Positions 1 through 7,346 of a stretch of 7,813 bases of DNA are shown one piece after another. The position numbers and the translations under genes were made by a program. The first letter of the stretch is position 1, and each line of letters starts with the position of its first letter. The stretch is from NCBI GenBank assembly GCA_028869975.1, contig JAGWQR010000135.1, positions 1-7,813 on the forward strand, written 5' to 3'. The notes beneath the pieces are model-generated. The model was not told where the DNA came from. It did not search any database and worked only from the letters and a program-made list of their open reading frames with translations. This stretch comes from Alphaproteobacteria bacterium (lineage in GTDB: Bacteria > Pseudomonadota > Alphaproteobacteria > Sphingomonadales > Sphingomonadaceae).

Positions 1-592
1 CGATCCGTTGGTGGGCGACCGTCTCAAAGTGCTGTTCGTGCCCAATTATAATGTCTCGCTCGCCGAGAAAATCATCCCGGCGGCTGACCTGAGCGAGCAG
101 ATTTCAACCGCCGGCATGGAGGCCTCAGGCACCGGCAACATGAAGTTTGCGATGAACGGCGCGCTCACTATCGGCACGCTCGATGGCGCGAATATCGAGA
201 TTATGGAGCATGTTGGTGCCGACAATATCTTTATCTTCGGATTAACCACCGAAGAAGTCGCCGCCAAGCGCGCCAAAGGCTATAATCCGCGCGCGATCAT
301 TGAAAAGTCACGCGAACTGTATCAAGCCGTAAGCGGGATCGAATCGGGCGTGTTCTCGCCTGATGATCCGGATCGTTACAAGGGACTGATGGCCGGACTG
401 TATGAGCATGACTGGTTCATGGTAGCCGCCGATTTCGAGGCATACACCAGCACGCATCGCGCTGTGGGCCGGGTGTGGCATGATCCCGCGCAATGGTGGG
501 CCAAGGCGATCCGCAATGTGGCCAATATGGGCTGGTTCTCGTCAGACCGCACGATCGGCGAATATGCGCGCGACATCTGGGGTGTTGCATGA
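1..592 (+). CDS. glgP: Glycogen/alpha-glucan phosphorylase, C-terminal fragment (5' end outside window)
   Basis: GlgP releases glucose-1-phosphate from the non-reducing ends of glycogen using inorganic phosphate and a pyridoxal phosphate (PLP) cofactor, in the cytoplasm (GT35 family). The first complete codon is at base 2, and the frame runs 196 codons to TGA at 590-592. The family signature around EASGTGNMKFAMNGALTIGT is present. The lysine in GNMKF (bases 143-145) is, by family knowledge, the one that forms the Schiff base with PLP. It is followed by LDGANIEI, also typical. The upstream FVPNYNVSLAEKIIPAADLSEQIS stretch is standard for the C-terminal domain. The protein ends in a normal place (IGEYARDIWGVA), so only the 5' part is missing, about three quarters of a usual 800-residue enzyme. 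Its stop overlaps the glgB start (ATGA, 589-592), indicating translational coupling in one operon. Identification is secure; the exact substrate range (glycogen or maltodextrin) cannot be read from this piece. Confidence 0.97.
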   Translation, partial: DPLVGDRLKVLFVPNYNVSLAEKIIPAADLSEQISTAGMEASGTGNMKFAMNGALTIGTLDGANIEIMEHVGADNIFIFGLTTEEVAAKRAKGYNPRAIIEKSRELYQAVSGIESGVFSPDDPDRYKGLMAGLYEHDWFMVAADFEAYTSTHRAVGRVWHDPAQWWAKAIRNVANMGWFSSDRTIGEYARDIWGVA

Positions 593-2757
593 AACCATCA
601 GCGGCAGCCATCAAGAGCCTGCTTGATGGCCGCAACGCTGATCCGTTTGCGCTGCTCGGCGTTTTTGCCGGGCCGAAGGGCGCGTTCGCGCGCGTCTGGT
701 TGCCGGGGGCAGAAAGCGCACAGGCGCATGATCTGAATGGCCGTCCGCTCGGCAGTTTGACCCGCGTGCATGATGCCGGGCTGTTCGAGGGGGCGATCAA
801 AGGCAAACCCCGTCCGGTCAAATATAAAGCGCAAGGCTATGGTGCCGAGTGGTGGATCACCGATCCTTACAGCTTCGGCCCGGTGCTCGGCCCGGTTGAC
901 GATCTGCTGATGGCGCAGGGCATGCATTTCCGGCTGTATGACAAGCTCGGCGCGCATCTGATCGACCATGAAGGCGCGCGCGGCGTGCACTTCGCGGTCT
1001 GGGAGCCGAATGCACAGCGGGTGGCGGTGGTGGGTGATTTCAACGATTGGGATGCGCGCCGTCACGGGATGCGCAAGCGCACCGATGTTGGCGTGTGGGA
1101 GATTTTCATCCCCGACATCGGGCCGGGGCGGGCGTATAAATTTGCGATCACCGGGCCGCGCGGCAAGAAACTGCCGCTGAAGGCCGATCCATACGCCTTT
1201 GCCACCGAGTTGCGCCCGGCTACCGCCTCACGCATCGCCGCACCGGATGCACATCAATGGGGCGATGCCGCGCATCGCGCGCACTGGGCGGGGAGTGATC
1301 CGCGCCGCGAGGCGATCAGCATTTATGAGGTTCACCCCGGCTCGTGGCAGCGTGACGACAATGGCTGGTTTCTGCACTGGGATGCACTGGCCGAACGGCT
1401 GATCCCCTATGTGGTCGAGCTGGGCTTCACCCATATCGAATTCATGCCGGTGAGCGAGCACCCTTATGATCCAAGCTGGGGGTATCAGACGACCGGGCTG
1501 TTCGCACCCTCTGCACGCTTTGGCGACGTGGAGGGGTTCGCCCGCTTTGTCGATGGTGCGCACCGCGCCGGGATTGGCGTGCTGATAGACTGGGTGCCCG
1601 CGCATTTCCCGACCGATGAACATGGCCTCGCGCATTTCGATGGCACGGCGCTGTATGAGCATGAAGACCCCAAGCTTGGCTTCCACCCCGACTGGAACAC
1701 CGCCATCTATAATTTCGGGCGCAGGGAGGTGGAGAGTTTCCTCGTCAACAATGCGCTGTTCTGGGCCGAGCGTTATCATGTTGATGGGCTGCGCGTCGAT
1801 GCGGTCGCCTCAATGCTCTACCGTGATTATAGCCGCAAGGCGGGGGAGTGGATCCCCAATGCCGATGGTGGGCGTGAGAATTGGGAGGCGGTCAACTTCC
1901 TGCAAAATGCCAACAAGGCGCTCTACGGCGCGCACAACGGCATCTTCACCGTGGCGGAAGAATCGACCTCATGGCCCGGCGTCACGCATCCGGTGCATGA
2001 GCGTGGCCCAAATGGCGGTGGATTAGGCTTCGGGTTCAAATGGAATATGGGCTGGATGAACGACACGCTGAAGTATTTCGCGCGTGATCCCATCCACCGC
2101 AAACATCATCATGACGACATCACCTTCGGACTGATGTATGCCTTTGCCGAGAATTTCGTGCTGCCGCTGAGCCATGACGAGGTGGTGCACGGCAAAGGCT
2201 CGCTGCTGGGCAAAATGTCGGGCGATGACTGGCAGAAATTTGCCAATTTGCGCGCGCTTTATGGCCTGATGTGGGGTTATCCGGGCAAGAAGCTGTTGTT
2301 CATGGGGCAGGAATTCGCCCCCCGTGAAGAATGGAGCGAGGCGGGCGCGCTCGATTGGCATTTGCGTGAAAGCCCGGCCCATGAGGGGGTGCGCAACCTG
2401 GTGCGTGATCTCAACCATGCTTACCGCGCACACCCTGCGCTGCATGCCCGCGATTGTGAGGGGGATGGGTTCGAATGGCTGATCGTTGATGATGCTGACA
2501 ATTCCGTATTTGCCTGGGCGCGCCATGCCCCCCATGCTGCACCGGTGGTTGTCATCGCCAACCTTACGCCAACGCTGCATGGCGCTTACCGCGTACCACT
2601 GCCGCGTGATGGTGTGTGGCATGAGATCGTGAACACCGATGCGCCGCATTATGGTGGCTCGGGGCAGGGGAATATGGGCCGTGTGGAGGCGCACGGTGGC
2701 GCGGCGCAAATCGTGCTGCCACCGCTCGCCACGCTCATGTTCGAACATGAAGGATAA
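589..2757 (+). CDS. glgB: 1,4-alpha-glucan branching enzyme
   Basis: GlgB cuts an alpha-1,4 chain and transfers the end piece to a C6 hydroxyl, creating the alpha-1,6 branches of glycogen (GH13, cytoplasmic). The product is 722 residues, close to the E. coli enzyme's 728. Order: N-terminal beta-sandwich domain (about 1-105, beginning LLDGRNADPFALLGVF), CBM48 module (about 120-215, GVHFAVWEPNAQRVAVVGDFNDW), catalytic barrel, and C-terminal domain ending LPPLATLMFEHEG. Catalytic motifs are intact: DWVPAHFP (334-341), nucleophile D404 in GLRVDAVASM, acid/base E457 in VAEEST, and D530 in LSHDEVVHGKGSL. I chose ATG 589 because it forms the ATGA overlap with the glgP stop and gives the family-like N-terminus. 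The frame stays open 32 codons further upstream, but that would overlap conserved glgP coding sequence. There is no strong Shine-Dalgarno, only a G-run at 579-582, consistent with coupling to glgP translation. Confidence 0.98.
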   Translation: MKPSAAAIKSLLDGRNADPFALLGVFAGPKGAFARVWLPGAESAQAHDLNGRPLGSLTRVHDAGLFEGAIKGKPRPVKYKAQGYGAEWWITDPYSFGPVLGPVDDLLMAQGMHFRLYDKLGAHLIDHEGARGVHFAVWEPNAQRVAVVGDFNDWDARRHGMRKRTDVGVWEIFIPDIGPGRAYKFAITGPRGKKLPLKADPYAFATELRPATASRIAAPDAHQWGDAAHRAHWAGSDPRREAISIYEVHPGSWQRDDNGWFLHWDALAERLIPYVVELGFTHIEFMPVSEHPYDPSWGYQTTGLFAPSARFGDVEGFARFVDGAHRAGIGVLIDWVPAHFPTDEHGLAHFDGTALYEHEDPKLGFHPDWNTAIYNFGRREVESFLVNNALFWAERYHVDGLRVDAVASMLYRDYSRKAGEWIPNADGGRENWEAVNFLQNANKALYGAHNGIFTVAEESTSWPGVTHPVHERGPNGGGLGFGFKWNMGWMNDTLKYFARDPIHRKHHHDDITFGLMYAFAENFVLPLSHDEVVHGKGSLLGKMSGDDWQKFANLRALYGLMWGYPGKKLLFMGQEFAPREEWSEAGALDWHLRESPAHEGVRNLVRDLNHAYRAHPALHARDCEGDGFEWLIVDDADNSVFAWARHAPHAAPVVVIANLTPTLHGAYRVPLPRDGVWHEIVNTDAPHYGGSGQGNMGRVEAHGGAAQIVLPPLATLMFEHEG
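2735..2750. promoter_or_regulatory. Perfect 16-bp palindrome at the end of glgB
   Basis: The sequence TCATGTTCGAACATGA equals its own reverse complement over all 16 bases. It lies in the last codons of glgB (L-M-F-E-H-E), 37 bases before the glgC start. As DNA it has the symmetry of a dimeric-repressor operator with a central CG. As RNA it could form a 6-bp stem with a UCGA loop. Part of it is constrained by coding, since the C-terminus of branching enzymes often reads LATLxFE or similar. The symmetry is seen directly; a regulatory role is inference. Confidence 0.35.
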
Positions 2758-2758
2758 A

Positions 2759-2772
2759 GTGTAACAAAACAC
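2759..2772. repeat. Short inverted repeat in the glgB-glgC spacer
   Basis: GTGT at 2759-2762 and ACAC at 2769-2772 flank the 6-base loop AACAAA. The four-pair stem is weak alone. It is notable because the spacer is AT-rich compared with its surroundings and because the repeat sits between the 16-bp palindrome and the glgC ribosome binding site. It has no U-run after it, so it is not an intrinsic terminator. Confidence 0.3.
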
Positions 2773-2776
2773 GTTT

Positions 2777-2783
2777 AGGAGAG
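2777..2783 (+). promoter_or_regulatory. Ribosome binding site of glgC
   Basis: AGGAGAG is a strong Shine-Dalgarno match ending four bases before the ATG at 2788. It fixes the glgC start in preference to a later in-frame ATG at 2827 (M14). It is the best Shine-Dalgarno in the operon, so glgC can be translated independently of glgB. Confidence 0.8.
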
Positions 2784-2787
2784 CGAT

Positions 2788-4047
2788 ATGGCTGAAAGAA
2801 AAGGACAACCACTGGCACGTGACGCGATGGCCTATGTGCTTGCGGGGGGGCGCGGCAGCCGGTTGATGGAGTTGACCGACAATCGCGCCAAGCCGGCAGT
2901 TTATTTCGGCGGCAAGTCACGTATCATCGATTTTGCCCTGTCGAACGCAATCAATTCAGGCATAAGGCGCATCGGTGTTGCCACGCAATACAAGGCGCAT
3001 TCGCTCATCCGGCATATGCAGCGCGCGTGGAACTTCATGCGGCCCGAGCGCAACGAGAGCTTTGATATTCTCCCCGCAAGCCAGCGCATCGATGAGTTTC
3101 AGTGGTATGAGGGCACGGCGGACGCGGTGTTCCAGAATATCGACATCATCGAATCACATAATCCCAAATATATGGTCATTCTGGCGGGCGACCATATCTA
3201 CAAGATGGATTATGAGCTGATGCTCCAGCAGCATGTCAATGCAGGCGCGGATGTGACTGTGGGGTGTCTGGTCGTGCCGCGCATGGAGGCGACCGGGTTT
3301 GGCGTGATGGCGGTGGACAAGAAAGACCGGATCACCGCCTTTGTCGAAAAACCCAAGGATCCCCCCGGTATTCCCGGCAGCCCGGATATGGCGCTCGCCT
3401 CGATGGGCATTTATGTGTTCAACACCGATTTCCTGATCGAGCAGTTGCGCCGTGATGCGGAAACGCCCGGTTCCAAGCGCGATTTCGGCAACGACATCAT
3501 CCCCTATATCGTCAAGCATGGCAAGGCGGTGGCCCACCGCTTCACCACATCGTGTATCCGCGCGGCAGAGGAAATTGAGGAGTATTGGCGCGATGTCGGC
3601 ACGGTCGATGCCTATTTCGAGGCCAATCTCGACCTGACCGACGTGGTGCCCAAGCTCAACCTCTATGATCGTGACTGGCCGATCTGGACGGATCAGATCG
3701 TTGCCGCCCCCGCCAAATTCGTGCATGATGAGGACGGGCGGCGCGGCATGGCGATTTCTTCGCTCATCAGCCAGGACTGCATTGTTTCAGGTTCGCTGGT
3801 GCGGCGCAGCCTGCTGTTCACAGGTGTGAAGATGGGGAGTTATTCGAGCGCGGAAGAAGCGGTGATCCTGCCCTATTGCAATATCGGGCGCGGGGCACAG
3901 CTCAAGCGCGTGATCGTCGATTCGGGGGTGCGTATCCCGGAAGGGCTGGTGGTGGGGGAAGACCCCGAGCTGGATGCGCACCGGTTCCGCCGCACGGAAA
4001 GCGGCGTCTGCCTCATCAATAAGGACATGATCGACCGGCTGACATGA
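2788..4047 (+). CDS. glgC: Glucose-1-phosphate adenylyltransferase (ADP-glucose pyrophosphorylase)
   Basis: GlgC makes ADP-glucose and pyrophosphate from ATP and glucose-1-phosphate, the committed and usually allosterically controlled step of glycogen synthesis. Length is 419 residues, normal for the family. The N-terminal nucleotidyltransferase domain shows YVLAGGRGSRL (16-26), RAKPAVYFGGKSRIIDF (33-49), WYEGTADAV (Y107, aligned with E. coli Y114 at the ATP site), AGDHIYKMDY with D135 (aligned with catalytic E. coli D142) and FVEKP with K188 (aligned with E. coli glucose-1-phosphate-binding K195). From about residue 290 a left-handed beta-helix domain follows, ending EDPELDAHRFRRTESGVCLINKDMIDRLT. 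The start PLARDAMAYVLAGG matches, from memory, rhizobial enzymes that respond to fructose-6-phosphate and pyruvate. Two positions usually basic in the activator region are M27 and N32 here. Start chosen from the strong Shine-Dalgarno. The gene lies 10 bases before glgA. Confidence 0.98.
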   Translation: MAERKGQPLARDAMAYVLAGGRGSRLMELTDNRAKPAVYFGGKSRIIDFALSNAINSGIRRIGVATQYKAHSLIRHMQRAWNFMRPERNESFDILPASQRIDEFQWYEGTADAVFQNIDIIESHNPKYMVILAGDHIYKMDYELMLQQHVNAGADVTVGCLVVPRMEATGFGVMAVDKKDRITAFVEKPKDPPGIPGSPDMALASMGIYVFNTDFLIEQLRRDAETPGSKRDFGNDIIPYIVKHGKAVAHRFTTSCIRAAEEIEEYWRDVGTVDAYFEANLDLTDVVPKLNLYDRDWPIWTDQIVAAPAKFVHDEDGRRGMAISSLISQDCIVSGSLVRRSLLFTGVKMGSYSSAEEAVILPYCNIGRGAQLKRVIVDSGVRIPEGLVVGEDPELDAHRFRRTESGVCLINKDMIDRLT

Positions 4048-4050
4048 GGA
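4045..4050 (+). promoter_or_regulatory. Ribosome binding site of glgA overlapping the glgC stop
   Basis: TGAGGA combines the glgC stop (TGA, 4045-4047) with a GAGG-type Shine-Dalgarno, seven bases before the glgA ATG at 4058. Ribosomes finishing glgC would land on the glgA start region, suggesting coupled and roughly matched output of the two biosynthetic enzymes. Confidence 0.6.
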
Positions 4051-4057
4051 TGCGGGC

Positions 4058-5509
4058 ATGACATTATCGGTGCTCTCGGTTGCCTCGGAGGTGTTCCCGC
4101 TGGTCAAGACCGGCGGGCTTGCTGATGTTGCGGGTGCGCTGCCGCGCGCGCTGGCACCGCATGGCGTGGATGTAACCACACTGCTTCCCGCCTATCCCGG
4201 TGTACGGGCCAAATTCGGCAAACTGAAAAGCAGGCATCACTGGCCCGATCTGCTGGGGACAGACGCGCATCTGCTCGAGACGAAACTGGGCGATCAGCGC
4301 CTGCTGCTGCTCGATGCGCCCGCGCTGTTCGGGCGAGAGGGCGGGCCGTATATCGACGCGAATGGCCGAGACTGGGCGGATAACTGGCGGCGCTTTGCGG
4401 CGCTTGGCAAAGCCGCAGCGGATGTGGCGCTTGGGCAGGTGAAAGGGCTGTCGTTCGACCTGCTCCATGCGCATGACTGGCAGGCGGCGCTCGCGCCCGT
4501 CTATGTCCGCTATGCGCCGGGGGATGCGCCGAAACCCAGCACGGTCGTCACCATCCACAATATCGCGTTTCAGGGGCAGTTTGCGGCGAGCCATTTCAAG
4601 GCGCTGGGCCTGCCCGCCGCCGCCTGGAGTGTCGATGGGGTTGAATATTATGGCGATCTCGGCTTTTTGAAAGGCGGCTTGGCAAGCGCCGATGCAATCA
4701 CCACCGTCAGCCCCACCTATGCACAGGAAATACTGCGTCCTGAATATGGCATGGGGCTGGAAGGGCTGATTGCGCACCGGCGCGGCGCTCTCCACGGCAT
4801 CCTCAACGGGATCGATACCGCGCAATGGAACCCGGCGACGGATGCTGCGCTCGCCATGCCCTTCAGCCGCACAGCGCTCGCCAAGCGCAAGGCCAACAAG
4901 CGCGCGCTCGAGAAGGCGTTCGGCCTGGCGCGCGGCGATGGCCCGCTGTTCGTCGTCATCTCCCGCCTGTCGTGGCAGAAGGGCATGGACATGCTGATCG
5001 ACAGCATCGACGCGCTGGTCGGCATGGGCGCGCGGCTTGCGCTGCTCGGTTCTGGAGATGCTGCGCTTGAGGGCGCGTTCCGTGTGGCCGAGGCACGCCA
5101 CAAGGGGCGGGTTGCCATCCAGAGCCGCTATGATGAGCCGCTCTCGCATCTTTGCCAGGGCGGTGGCGATGCGATCATCATCCCCTCGCGGTTTGAACCC
5201 TGCGGGCTGACGCAGCTTTACGGCCTTGCCTATGCCTGTGTGCCGGTGGTGGCGCGCACCGGCGGGCTGCACGACACGGTGATTAACGCCAATGCAGCCG
5301 CGCTGGAAGCGGGGGTGGCAACCGGTGTGAAGTTCGATCTCGCGGGTGCCGATGCGCTCATCGCTGCGCTGCATCAGGCGGTGGCGCTCTATGCCGACAG
5401 GCCGACTTGGCGGATGCTCCAGCGCAACGGCATGGCAGCCGATTTCTCGTGGAGCACAAGCGGCGCAGCCTATGCAGCGCTCTATCGCGGGTTGTGCACG
5501 CGGGCATGA
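4058..5509 (+). CDS. glgA: Glycogen synthase, ADP-glucose dependent
   Basis: GlgA transfers glucose from ADP-glucose to the non-reducing end of a growing alpha-1,4-glucan (GT5 family, GT-B fold, cytoplasmic). The product is 483 residues against 477 in E. coli. The N-terminal lobe begins VLSVASEVFPLVKTGGLADV, with the sugar-nucleotide-binding KTGGL at 17-21, HAHDWQAA from H137, and THNIAFQG from T166. The C-terminal lobe carries SRLSWQKG with R303 and K308 (aligned with E. coli R300 and K305), RFEPCGLTQLYG with E380 (aligned with E. coli E377), and RTGGLHDTV at about 400-408. All expected catalytic and donor-binding motifs are present. The ATG at 4058 puts KTGGL at its usual distance from the start; the ATGs at 4044 and 4050 are in other frames. 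The stop overlaps the glgX start by ATGA. Codon 3 is TTA, rare in this GC-rich DNA but common near starts. Confidence 0.98.
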   Translation: MTLSVLSVASEVFPLVKTGGLADVAGALPRALAPHGVDVTTLLPAYPGVRAKFGKLKSRHHWPDLLGTDAHLLETKLGDQRLLLLDAPALFGREGGPYIDANGRDWADNWRRFAALGKAAADVALGQVKGLSFDLLHAHDWQAALAPVYVRYAPGDAPKPSTVVTIHNIAFQGQFAASHFKALGLPAAAWSVDGVEYYGDLGFLKGGLASADAITTVSPTYAQEILRPEYGMGLEGLIAHRRGALHGILNGIDTAQWNPATDAALAMPFSRTALAKRKANKRALEKAFGLARGDGPLFVVISRLSWQKGMDMLIDSIDALVGMGARLALLGSGDAALEGAFRVAEARHKGRVAIQSRYDEPLSHLCQGGGDAIIIPSRFEPCGLTQLYGLAYACVPVVARTGGLHDTVINANAAALEAGVATGVKFDLAGADALIAALHQAVALYADRPTWRMLQRNGMAADFSWSTSGAAYAALYRGLCTRA

Positions 5510-7305
5510 CGATCCCGCTTGGCGTGACGCTGACCGCCACTGGCGCGTGCTTTGCAGTGCGGAGCGCGGCGGCCCGCCAACTCTGGCTGTGCCTGTTTGA
5601 CAGGAGCATCGAAACGCGCATCGCAATGGCGCGCGAAGGCGACATCCACCATGCCGAGGTCACGGGCATCGGGCCCGGCCAGCTTTATGGTTACCGTGCC
5701 GACGGGCCTTATGATCCCGCGCTCGGCCTGCTGTTTGATCCCGCCAAGCTGCTGGTCGATCCTTATGCGCAAATGCTCGATGCGCCGTTCAAATGGAATG
5801 CGCTGCTGGCGGAACATGGCGCGGAGACCGCCGCGCTCGTGCCCAAGGCGGTGGTGCAGGCCCTCCTGCCCGATGTCACACCCGCACCGCCGCACTTCAC
5901 CCCCGGCGGGTTGATTTATGAGCTCAATGTGCACAGCTTCACAATGCGGCACCCGGATATTCCGCCTGAGCAGCGCGGCACGGTGGCCGCGCTCGCGCAT
6001 CCCGCGATCATCGCGCATCTGCAAAAACTGAAGGTCAGTGCGGTCGAGCTGATGCCGATTGTTGCGTGGATCGATGAGCGCCATCTGCTGCCGCTGGGCC
6101 TGACCAACGCCTGGGGGTATAATCCGGTGGTGCCGATGGCGCTCGATCCGCGCCTGGTGCCCGGCGGCCTCGCCGAATTGTGCGACACGGTGGCAGCGCT
6201 GCACGCAAACGGCATTGGTGTCATTCTTGATCTCGTGTTCAATCATAGCGGCGAGAGCGATCTGCACGGGGGGACGCTGTCGTTTCGCGGGCTGGATAAC
6301 CGGGCCTATTATGCGCATGAGCCCGATGGCAGCCTGACCAATATCACCGGCTGCGGGAATACATTGAACTGTGCCACGCCGCCGATGCGGGCGCTTATCC
6401 TCGATACGCTACGCCATTTCGTGCGCACTTGCGGGGTGGATGGCTTCCGCTTTGATCTGGCCCCGGTGCTGGCGCGCGACCCCGGGTTCAACCCTCATGC
6501 GTGGATCTTTACCGCGATTAGCGCCGATTCGCTGCTTGCCGACCGGGTGATGATTGCCGAACCCTGGGATATTGGCGCCGGCGGCTATCAGCTTGGCAAT
6601 TTCCCCGGTACCTGGCTCGAATGGAATGACCGGTATCGTGATGATGTCCGCCGCTTCTGGCGTGGGGATGGCGCGGCGGGCACGCTGGCGACGCGGCTGT
6701 GCGGCTCGGCGGATATATTCGGGGAGGCGCGCACTCGCACGGTGAACTTTATCGCGGCGCATGACGGCTTCACGCTCGCTGATCTCGTCGCGTATGAACA
6801 TCGCCACAACGAAGCCAATGGCGAGGGCAACCGCGACGGCCATAGCGAGAATTTCTCCTGGAACAGCGGTATTGAAGGCCCGAGCGATGATCCTGTCATC
6901 CGTGCCCGCCGCGCTGCAGACATCCGCGCCCTTCTAGCCACCCTGTTTGCCTCACGCGGCACCATCATGCTGACCGCAGGCGATGAATTTGGCCGCCGCC
7001 AGCAGGGCAACAACAACGCCTATGCACAGGACAACCCAATCACCTGGCTCGATTGGGCGGGGCGCGATGTGATGCTTGAAGATTTTGTGGCAGCACTGGC
7101 GACGCTTCGCGCCGCGCACCCGGCCTTGTCCGATCCCGCACTGCGCCATGATCTGATCTGGCGCAGGCAAGATGGTACACCGATGACCGCAGCCGACTGG
7201 CAGGATGCTGACCATGCCGGCTTTGACCTCATCATCCCCGGTGCGCCGCAGATGACCGTCGGCATCGAGCGCAACGCGTGCAACGTCAGCATCGGCATCG
7301 GCTAA
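5506..7305 (+). CDS. glgX: Glycogen debranching enzyme (isoamylase-type, GH13), short C-terminus
   Basis: GlgX hydrolyses the alpha-1,6 bond of short stubs left after GlgP has trimmed outer chains. An N-terminal CBM48-like module (about 1-90: PLGVTLTATGACFAV, LYGYRADGPYDP, LLVDPYAQ) precedes the GH13 barrel. Barrel motifs: DLVFNH (242-247), nucleophile D317 in VDGFRFDLA, acid/base E352 in IAEPWD, and D420 in NFIAAHDGFTLADLV. QGNNNAYAQDNPITWLDW later in the protein is diagnostic of GlgX/isoamylase-type enzymes. Length is 599 residues against 657 in E. coli. The difference is largely at the end: only 34 residues follow W565 of the MTAADW motif, so the usual C-terminal beta-sandwich is reduced. 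The start at 5506 forms ATGA with the glgA stop. The frame is open 33 codons upstream, but those lie within conserved glgA coding sequence. No Shine-Dalgarno is visible, so translation probably depends on glgA. Confidence 0.95.
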   Translation: MTIPLGVTLTATGACFAVRSAAARQLWLCLFDRSIETRIAMAREGDIHHAEVTGIGPGQLYGYRADGPYDPALGLLFDPAKLLVDPYAQMLDAPFKWNALLAEHGAETAALVPKAVVQALLPDVTPAPPHFTPGGLIYELNVHSFTMRHPDIPPEQRGTVAALAHPAIIAHLQKLKVSAVELMPIVAWIDERHLLPLGLTNAWGYNPVVPMALDPRLVPGGLAELCDTVAALHANGIGVILDLVFNHSGESDLHGGTLSFRGLDNRAYYAHEPDGSLTNITGCGNTLNCATPPMRALILDTLRHFVRTCGVDGFRFDLAPVLARDPGFNPHAWIFTAISADSLLADRVMIAEPWDIGAGGYQLGNFPGTWLEWNDRYRDDVRRFWRGDGAAGTLATRLCGSADIFGEARTRTVNFIAAHDGFTLADLVAYEHRHNEANGEGNRDGHSENFSWNSGIEGPSDDPVIRARRAADIRALLATLFASRGTIMLTAGDEFGRRQQGNNNAYAQDNPITWLDWAGRDVMLEDFVAALATLRAAHPALSDPALRHDLIWRRQDGTPMTAADWQDADHAGFDLIIPGAPQMTVGIERNACNVSIGIG

Positions 7306-7317
7306 ACCGCGCCACTC

Positions 7318-7346
7318 TTGCCCTAGCGGGCCGCTCCCGCCATAAG
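7318..7346 (+). promoter_or_regulatory. Possible promoter of nadB
   Basis: TTGCCC at 7318-7323 (4 of 6 matches to TTGACA) and CATAAG at 7341-7346 (4 of 6 to TATAAT) are separated by exactly 17 bases. Transcription would begin near 7353, about two bases before the nadB ATG, giving a leaderless or almost leaderless message. Both boxes are weak, and such matches occur by chance, so this is only a candidate. A better -10-like hexamer, TACAAT at 7351-7356, overlaps the start codon and lacks a -35 at proper spacing. Confidence 0.25.

Noticed and set aside
493..588. 32-codon upstream extension of glgB
   Set aside because: These bases encode the conserved end of GlgP in another frame. ATG 589 in the ATGA overlap gives the expected GlgB N-terminus and a normal length.
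2023..2808. 261-codon minus-strand open frame opposite the glgB end and the glgB-glgC spacer
   Set aside because: No recognisable domain and it opposes conserved GlgB catalytic sequence. Its crossing of the spacer alone is not enough to call a gene.
5407..5505. 33-codon upstream extension of glgX
   Set aside because: The region encodes the C-terminus of GlgA. The extension translates to unrelated sequence, and PLGVTLTATG near ATG 5506 is the normal GlgX beginning.
4064..5626. 520-codon open frame on the minus strand, antisense to almost all of glgA
   Set aside because: GC-rich, third-position-G/C coding DNA commonly leaves an open antisense frame. The translation is rich in Arg, Ala, Gln and His, shows no recognisable domain, and glgA on the + strand has all its family motifs.
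5482..6318. 278-codon minus-strand open frame opposite glgX
   Set aside because: Low-complexity Arg/His/Gln-rich translation with no family motif; mirror of the well-supported glgX frame.
7326..7340. Hairpin after glgX as an intrinsic terminator
   Set aside because: The stem is only five pairs and is followed by CATAAGCGG, not a T-run.
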